Shown: one piece after another, positions 1 through 9,914 of the stretch
Position numbering within the stretch: position 1 is the first letter of the stretch
Layout: the number at the start of each line of letters is the position of its first letter
Source of the DNA: an uncultured Chloroflexus sp.
GTDB taxonomy: Bacteria > Chloroflexota > Chloroflexia > Chloroflexales > Chloroflexaceae
Length of the DNA: 46,033 nucleotides
Reading direction: 5' to 3'
Assembly: GCF_937951745.1 (NCBI RefSeq)
Contig: NZ_CALFBQ010000054.1
Coordinates: forward strand, 1-46,033
Program-made: the position numbers and the translations under genes
The notes under the pieces: model-generated
Database searches by the model: none
Seen by the model: the letters and a program-made list of their open reading frames with translations, nothing else
Told to the model about the DNA's origin: nothing

Positions 1-213
1 ATGAACTGTTGGCACTGTAACCGGCCTGCGCACGGCGTCTGTATCTTTTGCGGACGAGCGGTCTGTCGCGATCACGCCCAAGAGATGCCGCATATTGTTG
101 CCTTGTACGCAGATCGGAAGGGCATCCACAAAGCGATTATCACTTCACGTGCGCTCTTTTGCGGTCTCTGTGAGCCACGTGAAGACCCGATAGAGTTACC
201 TGAACTACGCTGA
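1..213 (+). CDS. Small zinc-ribbon protein (hypothetical)
   Basis: This 70-residue protein begins with ATG at the very first base of the window, so an upstream start cannot be excluded. It has three pairs of cysteines spaced like zinc ligands: C3/C6 (CWHC), C14/C17 (CIFC) and C54/C57 (CGLC), plus C22 and H25. This suggests a small treble-clef or B-box-like zinc fold. Such proteins are usually adaptor or nucleic-acid-binding domains, but nothing here fixes the partner. The next gene (455) is also a zinc ribbon, 241 bases away and behind its own promoter. I do not recognise a named family. The call is structural only. Confidence 0.6.
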   Translation: MNCWHCNRPAHGVCIFCGRAVCRDHAQEMPHIVALYADRKGIHKAIITSRALFCGLCEPREDPIELPELR

Positions 214-371
214 TAGCGGGCATGGGGGGACGTGTTGAACTTGCCCCTGAACACGGTAACATCCTCTCGTAAGGTGGCAAAATGTTTAACACGAAGGACG
301 TACCGCAGGTGTGATTCCTCGAAGATTGTCGATGTTTGCGTCCTCTCATCGTGAAGATAAGCAAACCGTTA

Positions 372-400
372 TTCAAGCAGGCAAACCGCCGTGGTATAAT
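372..400 (+). promoter_or_regulatory. Promoter candidate for the FmdB-like gene
   Basis: A perfect -10 TATAAT lies at 395-400, preceded by an extended -10 TGg at 392-394. A weak -35 (TTCAAG, 372-377) sits 17 bases upstream. The predicted transcript would start near 407 and reach the ATG at 455 after about 48 bases. Confidence 0.55.
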
Positions 401-454
401 GCGGATGGGCCGTGTCCGCCCGCATTCTTCCCCCTGACGTTATGAGGTGAATGT

Positions 455-691
455 ATGCCGATGTACGAATATGGCTGCTTGGATTGTGCGCGCCAGTTCG
501 AACGCTTGCTGCCTATGAACGCGGCTGATCAGCATATTGTCTGCCCCTTCTGCCAGAGCACCCGTGTTCAGCGCCGGTTGTCGCTTTTTGCTACGTATAG
601 CCGTGGCGAAGCTTCAGCCCCAGCAGTAGCTGCGACGATGAGCGACAGCGGGTGCAGTTGCAGCAGTTGCGGCTGCGGGTCAAGGAGCTAA
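455..691 (+). CDS. FmdB-family zinc-ribbon protein
   Basis: This 78-residue protein starts with MPMYEYGC, the hallmark N-terminus of the FmdB/CxxC_CxxC_SSSS putative regulatory family. The zinc knuckles are C8/C11 and C30/C33. The C-terminal tail is rich in Ser, Cys and Gly (SGCSCSSCGCGS), also common in this family. A GAGGTGA Shine-Dalgarno sits just before the ATG. Members are small cytoplasmic proteins of unknown biochemical role that were named after a regulator of formamidase/acetamidase. The stop codon is 3 bases before the next start, so it is probably co-transcribed with the nucleotidyltransferase. Confidence 0.85.
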   Translation: MPMYEYGCLDCARQFERLLPMNAADQHIVCPFCQSTRVQRRLSLFATYSRGEASAPAVAATMSDSGCSCSSCGCGSRS

Positions 692-694
692 GCT

Positions 695-1669
695 ATGCGC
701 GTGATGATCCTGACAGCCGGTTTGGGCACACGCTTGCGTCCGCATACCTTTGTTCGCCCTAAGCCATTAGTCAGCGTCGCCGGCAAGACGGTATTGGCGC
801 ACATTATTGACTATCTAGCTCCCCTGCACATCGAGGAGCTGATCTGTGTGGTCGGTTATCTCGGCAACCAGATCGAAGAGTTTATGCGGGCCAATTATTC
901 GTACCCGATGCGCTTTCTTGAGCAAAAGGTGATGCGTGGCCAAGCTGATGCAATCGCATTAGCCCGTGAATTGACTGGTCCGCTCTTGATCGTGTTTGGC
1001 GATGGCTTGCTTGAGTTTGATATTGAACGGCTCAACGAGCATCCCAATTACGGCATCATTTACTGCAAAGAGGTCGATGATCCCCGCCGGTTTGGTGTAG
1101 TAGTGGTTGAACAAGGCCGGATCGTGCGGCTGGTCGAGAAGCCGAGCGAGCCGATTTCCAATCTGGCTGTAGCCGGGTTCTATTATGTGCCGGAAGCCAG
1201 CCGGTTGATGTCGGCGATCGACTACATCATGGAGAATAATATTCAGACCAAGGGGGAATTCTATTTGGCCGATGCGCTGCAAGTGATGATTGACCGCGGC
1301 GAAGAGCTGCATGCCGAGAAGGTGCGGGTCTGGCGAGATTGCGGCACGATTGAGTCGCTGCTCGATACCAATCGTTATCTGCTCGAACATGGCCATAATC
1401 GCGTCGCCGAGTATCCTAATGCGGTGATCATTCCGCCGGTCAATATTGCGCCAACGGCAGTGATTGAAGAGGCGGTAGTCGGGCCGTATGTCTCGATCGC
1501 CGACGGTGCAGCGGTGCGGCAGGCCATTGTGCGCGACTCAATTATCAATGCCGGCGCGCAGATCCAATCGGTCATTATCACCCGCAGCTTAATCGGTGAT
1601 CGAGCCCATGTGAGCGGTGTTAGCCAAGAGTTGAATGTCGGTGATATGTCGGATATTCGTTTCGGGTGA
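695..1669 (+). CDS. Sugar-1-phosphate nucleotidyltransferase (NDP-sugar pyrophosphorylase family)
   Basis: This 324-residue protein transfers a nucleotide to a sugar 1-phosphate, making an NDP-sugar for cell-surface polysaccharide. The N-terminal Rossmann-like domain carries the signature LTAGLGTRLRP (residues 6-16) with KPL just after it, the metal/substrate FGD near residue 102 and VEKP near residue 148. From about residue 235 the sequence becomes a hexapeptide-like left-handed beta-helix (NAVIIPPVNIAPTAVIEEAV), as in glucose-1-phosphate thymidylyltransferase/mannose-1-phosphate guanylyltransferase relatives. The Shine-Dalgarno AAGGAG overlaps the end of the FmdB gene. The exact sugar and nucleotide cannot be read from the sequence. 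No other glycan genes adjoin it. Confidence 0.88.
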   Translation: MRVMILTAGLGTRLRPHTFVRPKPLVSVAGKTVLAHIIDYLAPLHIEELICVVGYLGNQIEEFMRANYSYPMRFLEQKVMRGQADAIALARELTGPLLIVFGDGLLEFDIERLNEHPNYGIIYCKEVDDPRRFGVVVVEQGRIVRLVEKPSEPISNLAVAGFYYVPEASRLMSAIDYIMENNIQTKGEFYLADALQVMIDRGEELHAEKVRVWRDCGTIESLLDTNRYLLEHGHNRVAEYPNAVIIPPVNIAPTAVIEEAVVGPYVSIADGAAVRQAIVRDSIINAGAQIQSVIITRSLIGDRAHVSGVSQELNVGDMSDIRFG

Positions 1670-1675
1670 ACCACT

Positions 1676-2722
1676 ATGATTGCTTACAACTTCCATGCCG
1701 CAAGCAATGGCGCTCGCGGCGAGGCCAAAGGGGGCCGCTGGGGGTTGGCCTTGCCTGCGAGCGGGCAGGCGCCAGCACTGGCTGGATGGGGACAGGAAGA
1801 TATGCCGAGCGCGGAGCGCGAGACGATCCGGCGATTGCATATTGATGCTGACCCAACCGAAGCTCGTTTGTTGACCGCTGTGTACGTTTCGCTCAAGACC
1901 TATCCATGTGTGGTGCTGAGTGGAAGGGCTGGGGCCGGTAAAGCGGCATTAGTGCAGCATCTGGTAGCAGCGCTGATCGGTGTCGCCCCCGGCCAGTTTG
2001 TTCGCATTGGTTCAGCGCAGTGGACGGCGCAGAGCGGCCAGCGTGATTACTACCGTGATCTCCACACCCGCTTCGGCGATAGCCAGTTGAGTGAGGTGCT
2101 GAGCGAAGCGCAATCGCCGCAAGGCGCCGGCAAGCTCTACTTTGTCTTGTTTGATGGTTTGGCCCCCGATGAGTTGTTCCATTACTTGCACGAACGGCTG
2201 CACCTGTTGCCGGTCGCTGCTAAGCCGGTAGCCGCGCTGCCGAATGTGTTGTTCATTGCCACATTTCACCAACCCAATCAATTGTCGGTGCGCGATGCGC
2301 AACTATTGGCTTATGCCCATCAGGTCAATGTCACTGCCTACCGGCGGCAGCCGCCCCAATTGCCGCCGCCGGTAGGCTTGCAACGAGCTATGATCCGCGA
2401 CTCTGTCCGTGATGTGGTCGAAGCCCGTGATCGATTGCGCGCGGTGTTCGGCGGGCCGCAGTTGCCGCAATTGAGCCCCTCGGCGCAGATTGCCGGCTTT
2501 CTACGCTGGTATGGCCTCGCGCCTGATACTACCCTCGATAGCGATATGTGGCTGTTTTTGGCCAATAGCTTCGATCGCTACGGTAATGGCCTGTTTGCCG
2601 CCGATCCGGCGCGCAACCTCCAAATCGCCTACGATTTCCGGATGGTGCAACGGGTGATGGCCCGGCTTGATCCGGCCAATGCTGCGCTCAGGCCGGAATT
2701 GGCGCGGGCCGTGGGGTGTTGA
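1676..2722 (+). CDS. P-loop ATPase-like protein (hypothetical)
   Basis: This 348-residue protein has a Walker A-like GRAGAGKA at residues 83-89, preceded by a hydrophobic strand (PCVVLSG). It is followed by a Walker B-like strand ending in FDG (YFVLFDG), where Asp-Gly replaces the usual Asp-Glu. The lysine is followed by Ala rather than Ser/Thr, so nucleotide binding may be altered. The layout resembles McrB-like or other AAA ATPases, but no family can be named with confidence. The start is uncertain: ATG 1676 is 6 bases after the previous stop, while ATG 1802 (residue 43) has a better Shine-Dalgarno (AGGAAG), and the first 42 residues are low-complexity. It is probably the last gene of the 455-2722 operon. 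Confidence 0.75.
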   Translation: MIAYNFHAASNGARGEAKGGRWGLALPASGQAPALAGWGQEDMPSAERETIRRLHIDADPTEARLLTAVYVSLKTYPCVVLSGRAGAGKAALVQHLVAALIGVAPGQFVRIGSAQWTAQSGQRDYYRDLHTRFGDSQLSEVLSEAQSPQGAGKLYFVLFDGLAPDELFHYLHERLHLLPVAAKPVAALPNVLFIATFHQPNQLSVRDAQLLAYAHQVNVTAYRRQPPQLPPPVGLQRAMIRDSVRDVVEARDRLRAVFGGPQLPQLSPSAQIAGFLRWYGLAPDTTLDSDMWLFLANSFDRYGNGLFAADPARNLQIAYDFRMVQRVMARLDPANAALRPELARAVGC

Positions 2723-2749
2723 AACCCTGATCCCATCTGTCTCTTCTTG

Positions 2750-2787
2750 CGCCGCTCTCTCATCGCAGAGAGCGGCGTTATTTGTTT
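2750..2787 (+). terminator. Rho-independent terminator after the P-loop gene
   Basis: A perfect 11-bp stem (CGCCGCTCTCT, 2750-2760, with AGAGAGCGGCG, 2767-2777) closes on a 6-base loop CATCGC. It is followed by the T-rich TTATTTGTTT. It lies 28 bases after the stop of the P-loop gene. Confidence 0.85.
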
Positions 2788-2860
2788 CCATCCCTCGCCA
2801 ACCTCGAGCGTGTTATGCCATGATCATTTTTGCTTAACTCTCGTTTCATATTTACACCAA

Positions 2861-2887
2861 TTCTTGTTTATAAACATTCCATATAAT
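2861..2887 (+). promoter_or_regulatory. AT-rich promoter candidate with palindrome, upstream of the PhoX-like gene
   Basis: A perfect TATAAT (2882-2887) lies about 95 bases before the PhoX start, inside a conspicuously AT-rich patch. A TTCTTG at 2861-2866 could act as a weak -35 with a short 15-base spacer. The perfect palindrome GTTTATAAAC (2866-2875) sits between the two elements and could be an operator. No classical Pho box was recognised. Confidence 0.4.
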
Positions 2888-2983
2888 CACGGCTGCTCAA
2901 GACGTATACATCACAACTCAGCATCCTTGTCTGATGTTCGCGGATACTCTTAATTTTCTGCATTGCAAGGAGGTTTTCAGACT

Positions 2984-4909
2984 ATGGGTGGTCGTGATGA
3001 GAAAGACAAATGGGTTGTGCGCTCGCAGGCTGGTATCGGCCAGACACTGGAAGAGGTGTTGGCGCTGCGCATTTCACGGCGCGGTATGCTGAAGACCCTA
3101 GCACTAGGTGGTTCGCTTGTCTTAATCGGATCAAATCTGACCGCGGCCGAAGAGGCCTTAGCGGCCAATCCGGGGTTGAAGTTTAAGGCGGTAAAGCCTA
3201 CTGATCCGAACTTTGATGATGTGGTGGTGCCGGATGGTTATTATGCGCGCACCCTGATCCGTTGGGGTGAGCCCTTGAGTGCTGATGCGCCCGATTTCGA
3301 TGTCTGGTTACAGACACCGGAAGCGCAGGTCAAGCAGTTTGGTTATAACTGTGACTTTATCGGCTTCTTGCCGCTGCCCTACGGTTCCAATGCCTCGAAT
3401 CGTGGTCTACTTGTGGTCAATCACGAGTACACCAACGAAGAGTTGATGTTCCCGAAGTACGATGATAAGAATCCGACTCGCAATCAGGTGGATGTCGGCA
3501 TTGCTGCTCACGGTATGTCGGTGGTCGAAGTGGTGCGCGCGCCTGACGGTACGTGGAGCTACGTGCGCAATTCACGTTATAACCGACGGGTGAGTGGTTT
3601 CAGCGCAACCCGCTTGAGCGGGCCGGCTGCCGATCACCCATGGATGCGCACCAGTGCCGATCCCGGAGCTGATGCCATTCTTGGCACCCTTAACAACTGC
3701 GCTGGCGGTAAGACGCCGTGGGGCACGGTGGTCAGCGGGGAAGAGAACTTCCATCAGTATTTTGCCAATCTCAATGGTCTTGATCGGAACGATCCACGCT
3801 ATGCGGTGCATCGCCGGTATGGTATGCCGGCTGGTGAGTCGGAGCGTAAGTGGGAGCGGTTCCATAGCCGGTTCGATATTGCTCAAGAGCCGAATGAGGG
3901 CTTCCGGCATGGCTGGTGTGTCGAGATCGACCCCTACGATCCGTTGAAGCCAGTCATTAAGCGCACGGCACTTGGTCGCTTCCGCCACGAGGGGGCAACG
4001 TTTGTGGTGACGCGTGATGGGCGCGTGGTCGGCTATCAGGGTGACGATGCCCAGTTTGAGTATGTCTATAAGTTTGTCACCAACGGCAAGTTTAACCCGC
4101 GCAACCGTGAAGCGAACATGAACTTGCTTGACGATGGCGTGCTCTATGTGGCGAAGTTTAATCCTGATGGCACTGGTGAGTGGTTGCCGCTGGTGTTTGG
4201 CCAAGGCCCGCTAACGCCGGAAAACGGCTTTCGCTCGCAGGGTGATGTGTTGATCAATACCCGCTTGGCCGCTGACTTGGTGGGTGCGACGAAGATGGAT
4301 CGACCGGAGGATGTTGAGACCAACCCGGTTAACAAGAAGGTCTATATCGCCCTCACCAATAACACCCGCCGTGGAGCAAGCGGTCAGCCCGGTCCTGATG
4401 CGGCTAATCCGCGGCCTAACAATGCGTGGGGCCACATCATCGAGCTGACCGAACGCAACGATGATCACGCCGCTACGACCTTCCGCTGGGAGATCTTCAT
4501 TCTCGCCGGGCTTCCTTCCCAACCGGATACCTACTTTGCCGGCTTTGACAAGAGCAAGGTCTCGCCAATTGGTGCGCCCGACAATGTGGCCTTCGATAAT
4601 CAGGGCAACCTCTGGATTGCGACCGACGGCGCGCCGCGCGCGATCAAGTTCAACGATGGTTTGTTCGCGGTGCCGGTGAGCGGTGCGCAACGCGGTAATC
4701 TGCAACAGTTCTTCTCGTCGGTGGCTGGCAGCGAGGTGTGCGGGCCAGAGTTCACTCCCGACAATCGCACGCTCTTCCTTGCCATTCAGCACCCCGGTGA
4801 GGGCAGCACCTTCGAGAACCCGAGCAGCACGTGGCCTGACCGGCAAGGTTTGCCGCGACCGAGCGTGATCACCGTGCAGCGGTTTGATAGCGGCATTATT
4901 GGAACGTAG
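2984..4909 (+). CDS. PhoX-family (DUF839) Tat-exported phosphatase-like protein
   Basis: This 641-residue protein belongs to the PhoX/DUF839 family. Characterised members are calcium- and iron-dependent periplasmic alkaline phosphatases with a beta-propeller fold. The start is ATG 2984, because AAGGAGGT (2967-2974) precedes it by a good distance. The N-terminus has a twin-arginine export signal, SRRGMLK (Arg32/Arg33), followed by a hydrophobic stretch (LALGGSLVLIG) to about residue 50. Family-typical segments include NHEYTNEE, NNCAGGKTPWGTVVSGEENF (metal-binding region) and GWCVEIDP. A hairpin follows the stop, and the next gene is also exported. Phosphatase activity is inferred from the family, since some DUF839 proteins are uncharacterised. 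Confidence 0.9.
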   Translation: MGGRDEKDKWVVRSQAGIGQTLEEVLALRISRRGMLKTLALGGSLVLIGSNLTAAEEALAANPGLKFKAVKPTDPNFDDVVVPDGYYARTLIRWGEPLSADAPDFDVWLQTPEAQVKQFGYNCDFIGFLPLPYGSNASNRGLLVVNHEYTNEELMFPKYDDKNPTRNQVDVGIAAHGMSVVEVVRAPDGTWSYVRNSRYNRRVSGFSATRLSGPAADHPWMRTSADPGADAILGTLNNCAGGKTPWGTVVSGEENFHQYFANLNGLDRNDPRYAVHRRYGMPAGESERKWERFHSRFDIAQEPNEGFRHGWCVEIDPYDPLKPVIKRTALGRFRHEGATFVVTRDGRVVGYQGDDAQFEYVYKFVTNGKFNPRNREANMNLLDDGVLYVAKFNPDGTGEWLPLVFGQGPLTPENGFRSQGDVLINTRLAADLVGATKMDRPEDVETNPVNKKVYIALTNNTRRGASGQPGPDAANPRPNNAWGHIIELTERNDDHAATTFRWEIFILAGLPSQPDTYFAGFDKSKVSPIGAPDNVAFDNQGNLWIATDGAPRAIKFNDGLFAVPVSGAQRGNLQQFFSSVAGSEVCGPEFTPDNRTLFLAIQHPGEGSTFENPSSTWPDRQGLPRPSVITVQRFDSGIIGT

Positions 4910-4945
4910 GCGCTCAGGCACAAGATTGGCAATTGGCTGCTGGTA

Positions 4946-4986
4946 AGCGCAGTGTGACCTATGTGCGCACTGCGCTCTGTCTTCTT
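4946..4986 (+). terminator. Hairpin after the PhoX-like gene
   Basis: A 9-bp perfect inverted repeat, AGCGCAGTG (4946-4954) and CACTGCGCT (4968-4976), is followed by CTGTCTTCTT. It is a plausible but not ideal terminator, 37 bases after the PhoX stop. Confidence 0.5.
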
Positions 4987-5021
4987 GTCAGATGGGATGG
5001 GTTGCGTTAGGAGAGGTGCTT

Positions 5022-6062
5022 ATGGGCAGGTTGCCACTATGGTCAGCGTTGCTACTTACCGGCGTCATGCTTGTCGGTGTTGTCAGTGGTTGCGTTTCGC
5101 AGCAATCGCTTCCGCCAACGCCTACCGTTGTGACGCCTATTAGCGGTGCTGATCTCTTCTTTGGCCGCGCGCCGTTGGCCGGTGGCGTGCCGTGCATAAC
5201 CTGCCATACCCTTGATGCAAGCGGGCGGGCGGGAGTTGGACCTAACTTAGCCGGGATTGGCCAGAGGGGCGGTGAGCGCATACCCGGCGTGAGCGGACGG
5301 GAATATCTCGAGCGGTCGATCCGTTCGCATGATGAATTTATCGTTCCCGGCCACCAAGCGGGGATTGTGCGCGCAGTGGTCGGTGACGATTACGGCAACC
5401 TATTGCCGGACGAGCAAATTGCGGCGTTGGTTGATTTTCTGCTGCAACAACAGGCGGTAGAAGTCGCCGGCGAGGCAGTCATGTCAGCCCCTTTCCTATC
5501 GCCCACTTCCACACCAACCGTATCACCTACGTTGTTCTACACGATGACCGCGACGCTCACCCTCGCGCCCACAGCGACCGTAACGCCAGCGTTCTCGCCT
5601 ACGACAGTAGCAACGCCAACAATGTCGCCTCTGACCAGCGCTACATTCACGCCTTCACCGCAGATAACGGCCACAGCTTCGGCAACGGTCGCGCCTACAC
5701 TGGCGTTCACCGTCACCCCAACCGGTGTCCCGGCGACGGCAACGCCGCTGCTATCACCTACCGCCACTCCATCGCCGGCGCCAACACCAACGCCGCCGCC
5801 TACCCCAACGACGGCGCCTGAACCGACTCCGGTGCCGCCAGTGGCGAGCGAAGCGAGGTTAGAACAGTTTCTCGGTTGCGTCAATTGCCACAATTTGCAC
5901 CCGCAACAGGTACGGATGCCACATCCGCTCAACCCAACCTGCAACGACTGCCACCGCGGTTCACCGAGCCGGATTGGCTGCCCGACCTGCCACAGTATGC
6001 ATCAGATTGACAATCGTCACGAGCCGCTGCCGGATTTGCCGTGTCATGCGTGCCATACATAG
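5022..6062 (+). CDS. Lipoprotein multiheme cytochrome c (five CxxCH motifs)
   Basis: This 346-residue exported electron carrier has a lipoprotein signal ending in VVSGC (Cys24). ATG 5022 is preferred over ATG 4992 because GGAGAGG precedes it and the signal peptide then has normal length. Residues about 40-135 form a class I cytochrome c-like domain with CITCH (58-62). A Pro/Thr-rich linker of about 130 residues follows. The C-terminus carries four more heme motifs: CVNCH (286-290), CNDCH (307-311), CPTCH (320-324) and CHACH (341-345). In the first domain the segment that normally holds the distal Met reads VPGHQAGIVRAV and has no Met, so its heme ligation may be unusual. It probably acts outside the membrane in electron transfer. 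The partner is unknown. Confidence 0.88.
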   Translation: MGRLPLWSALLLTGVMLVGVVSGCVSQQSLPPTPTVVTPISGADLFFGRAPLAGGVPCITCHTLDASGRAGVGPNLAGIGQRGGERIPGVSGREYLERSIRSHDEFIVPGHQAGIVRAVVGDDYGNLLPDEQIAALVDFLLQQQAVEVAGEAVMSAPFLSPTSTPTVSPTLFYTMTATLTLAPTATVTPAFSPTTVATPTMSPLTSATFTPSPQITATASATVAPTLAFTVTPTGVPATATPLLSPTATPSPAPTPTPPPTPTTAPEPTPVPPVASEARLEQFLGCVNCHNLHPQQVRMPHPLNPTCNDCHRGSPSRIGCPTCHSMHQIDNRHEPLPDLPCHACHT

Positions 6063-6075
6063 TAGCACTGCTGTC

Positions 6076-7248
<1,173 letters not shown>

Positions 7249-8499
7249 TTAGGATGTACGCTGGCCGCGCCACACAAAGATCACAGCATTAACCATCACC
7301 GCCAGCGTATAGCACAGCGCCGCAATGAGTAAGATCGGCGTAAAGCCAACGGCGCTTTGCAGTTCGGCGCTGATGGTGGGGCCGGCAATGTACCCCACCG
7401 ACGCAGCAGCCCGGATGAGACCGATCACGGTGGGATGGTGTTCGGGTGGGGTCTGTGCCAGCGCATGCGCTTCAAACAGTGGTGTGGCCATATTCATCAG
7501 TGCGCCGCGCACCATCGCGATCAGGGCCGCTACCGGCAACGTGGGCGCGAAGGCCAGCGCAATCAGGCAGGGAATGGCGAGCGCCTGTGTCAGCACCACG
7601 CCTTGCATGCGGCCAACTCGTGCCGCTAGGTGTGGGCCGATGAGTGTGGCAAGGCCGGTAGTTAGGCTGATCAGCGCAAACAGTAATCCGATAACTGCAT
7701 CGGTGGCGGTGAAGCGTTGGCGGAAGAAGAGACTGAGGTAGGGAATGAACAGCGCCGCGCCGAGCGAAATAAGCAATGGCCCCGGCGCGAAGATAATCGC
7801 TTTGGCAAGCGCGCGCCAGAGGTCGCTGATCTCACGGCGGATCATCGTTGCTGGCGCCGGTGATCGCGACGAGGCGAGGCGCAGTCCTAGCAACGGTAAC
7901 CCGGCGAGGGCGACGACCACTGCGCTCAGCGTAGCATTGAGCCGGTACGGCGCGATTGCATCGCTCTCGACCAGCACAACCCGCCACACTGTCGCCAAAC
8001 TGCCGGCAAGCAGATTAGCGATGCCGCCGATGATCAAGCTCAAGGCTGCGCTGCGGGCAAAGAGCCGGTCAGGGCCATCGGCGCCGCTGAGTTGCATCAT
8101 CAGCGACGGCCCGGCTAGATTAAAGAGCACGCTAGCCGGCCCACTCAGCGATACGCCGAGTAACAGCATCCACGCTGTTGCCGGGGTAATTGCGCTGCTG
8201 AGCGGAGCCAGTGCCAGTGCGAACAATGCCGCGCTATGCAACCAACAACCGAGCAGCAACGCCGGGCGCGCGCCCCACCGCCGTACCGCTTGCCACGCGA
8301 ACGGCCCGCTGATTCCGCCAGCCAATACTGGCCCGCTGTTGAGCAGCCCGATCAGCGTTAGATCGCCGAACAATGGCACCCCGATCCGGTAGCTGCCGTA
8401 CCCTCGTTCAGCGTAAGCGATGGTGGCAAACAACCAACCCACCGTCAGGCCGGCGTTCAACAGGCCAATGGTCAACAAATAACGCTGATCGTGGCGCAT
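7249..8499 (-). CDS. MFS-type transporter
   Basis: This 416-residue integral membrane protein has about twelve hydrophobic segments separated by short loops, the normal size and layout of a major facilitator. Family hints are the basic loop RRWGARPALLLG after helix 2 and MVRGALMNMATPLFEAHALA in the second half, as in drug/sugar efflux MFS proteins. ATG 8499 (MRHDQRYLL) is chosen: it gives a normal N-terminus and lies 17 bases after the stop of the beta-glucosidase gene, while the frame upstream would overlap that gene. Operon position suggests transport of a sugar or glycoside, but the substrate cannot be inferred from sequence. Confidence 0.85.
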   Translation of the reverse strand: MRHDQRYLLTIGLLNAGLTVGWLFATIAYAERGYGSYRIGVPLFGDLTLIGLLNSGPVLAGGISGPFAWQAVRRWGARPALLLGCWLHSAALFALALAPLSSAITPATAWMLLLGVSLSGPASVLFNLAGPSLMMQLSGADGPDRLFARSAALSLIIGGIANLLAGSLATVWRVVLVESDAIAPYRLNATLSAVVVALAGLPLLGLRLASSRSPAPATMIRREISDLWRALAKAIIFAPGPLLISLGAALFIPYLSLFFRQRFTATDAVIGLLFALISLTTGLATLIGPHLAARVGRMQGVVLTQALAIPCLIALAFAPTLPVAALIAMVRGALMNMATPLFEAHALAQTPPEHHPTVIGLIRAAASVGYIAGPTISAELQSAVGFTPILLIAALCYTLAVMVNAVIFVWRGQRTS

Positions 8500-8516
8500 G
8501 TTGGCGCACCGGCGCT

Positions 8517-9887
8517 TCACAACCCATTGCGCGCGATAATAGCGCGGTACACGTGCGCGCTGCGCTTCCACACTCGACGTTGGGTTGCGTACTCGGTATA
8601 GATCAGACCGAACCGGGCGCTAAACCCTTTGGTCCATTCAAAGTTGTCCATCAGCGTCCAGACAAAATAGCCGCGCAGATCGATCCCGGCAGCCAGCGCA
8701 CGCTGGCATGCCTCGATGTGGGAACGGAGGTACGCAACGCGATCAGGGTCTTCAACTACCTGATCAGCAGGCCCGGGTGGAGGGTCATCGAACGCCGCCC
8801 CATTCTCGGTGATGTACAGCGGGATGGAGGTATATTCACGCGCCTTTTGCAAGGCCTCGACAATACAATTGGGATAGATTTCCCAGCCCATTGCTGTCTT
8901 AGGCAACGGCCCCGGCACCTGCTTAGCCATCAAAAATGGTTCGCGCCAGTTAAAGGCGTGGAACAGGCGGGTGTAGGTGTTAATGCCGAGAAAATCGATC
9001 GGCTGGCTGATAATATCCAGATCACCGGGCTTGATCGGCGCAAAGATGAGCCGGCGGGCGAAGTGGGCCATCAGATCGGCGGGGTAGCGCCGGCAGAAGA
9101 GTGGTTCAAGGAAGAGCCGGTTCATCACTCCATCAATGCGCTGAGTAGCTTTGTGGTCAGCAGGGTGATCGCTGGCCGGGTAATGTGACCAAATCATCAG
9201 GACGATACCAATCTGGGGCGGCGGTAGATCAGTGCGGGCCGGTTGCGGTCGTGCAGCGCGAAAGGCGCTCACCGCCAGCCCATGTGAGAGCAAGAGGTGA
9301 TGTACCACCTTGAGCACCTGCCACGGCATGCGCTTGCCCGGCGCGTTTTCGCCATTGCCATAGCCGTAGAACGCCTGAATAAACGGTTCGTTGTGCGTGG
9401 CCCATAGCGCGACCTCGCCACCAATCTGGCGAAAGAGATAATCAGCGTATTCAGCGAAACGCAACGCCGTATCGCGGTTGGTCCAGCCGCCGCGATCCTC
9501 TAGCGCCTGTGGCAAATCCCAATGGTAGAGGGTAGCAACCGGCACAATATTGCGCTGGTGCAACCCATCAATCAAGCGCCGGTAGAAATCAAGCCCGCGC
9601 TGATTGGGTTGGCCGGCGCCAGAGGGAAAGATACGCGGCCATGCGATGCTGAAGCGGTACGCCTTCAGCCCTAACGCCGCCATGTGGTCGAGATCCTCTT
9701 CGTAGCGGTGATAGTGGTCACAAGCCACATCGCCGGTGCTGCCATCAACAATGACGCCGGGCCGCCGCACGAAACGATCCCAGATACTCTCACCCTTACC
9801 GTCTTCGTTCCACGCCCCTTCGATCTGATACGCAGCAGTCGTTGCGCCCCACCAAAAATTGGCCGGAAAGCGGATGTCGTTGTTCAT
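8517..9887 (-). CDS. bglA: Beta-glucosidase, glycoside hydrolase family 1
   Basis: This 456-residue cytoplasmic TIM-barrel enzyme releases glucose (or related sugars) from beta-glycosides with retention of configuration. The full GH1 layout is visible: FWWGATTAAYQIEGAW near the N-terminus, the acid/base Glu167 in THNEP and the nucleophile Glu361 in YITENG. The C-terminal DNFEW contributes to sugar binding. Length and all key residues are normal, and no signal peptide is present. The MFS gene follows 17 bases downstream, so uptake or efflux of a glycoside may be coupled to hydrolysis. The symbol is given by family; exact specificity (glucosidase, galactosidase, fucosidase) is not determined. 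Confidence 0.95.
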   Translation of the reverse strand: MNNDIRFPANFWWGATTAAYQIEGAWNEDGKGESIWDRFVRRPGVIVDGSTGDVACDHYHRYEEDLDHMAALGLKAYRFSIAWPRIFPSGAGQPNQRGLDFYRRLIDGLHQRNIVPVATLYHWDLPQALEDRGGWTNRDTALRFAEYADYLFRQIGGEVALWATHNEPFIQAFYGYGNGENAPGKRMPWQVLKVVHHLLLSHGLAVSAFRAARPQPARTDLPPPQIGIVLMIWSHYPASDHPADHKATQRIDGVMNRLFLEPLFCRRYPADLMAHFARRLIFAPIKPGDLDIISQPIDFLGINTYTRLFHAFNWREPFLMAKQVPGPLPKTAMGWEIYPNCIVEALQKAREYTSIPLYITENGAAFDDPPPGPADQVVEDPDRVAYLRSHIEACQRALAAGIDLRGYFVWTLMDNFEWTKGFSARFGLIYTEYATQRRVWKRSAHVYRAIIARNGL

Positions 9888-9914
9888 GCGGAATGATCTT
9901 CAGAATGAAATAGA

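Noticed and set aside
8373-9188. Plus-strand frame of 271 residues opposite the GH1 gene and MFS start
   Set aside because: GH1 catalytic motifs on the minus strand are unambiguous.
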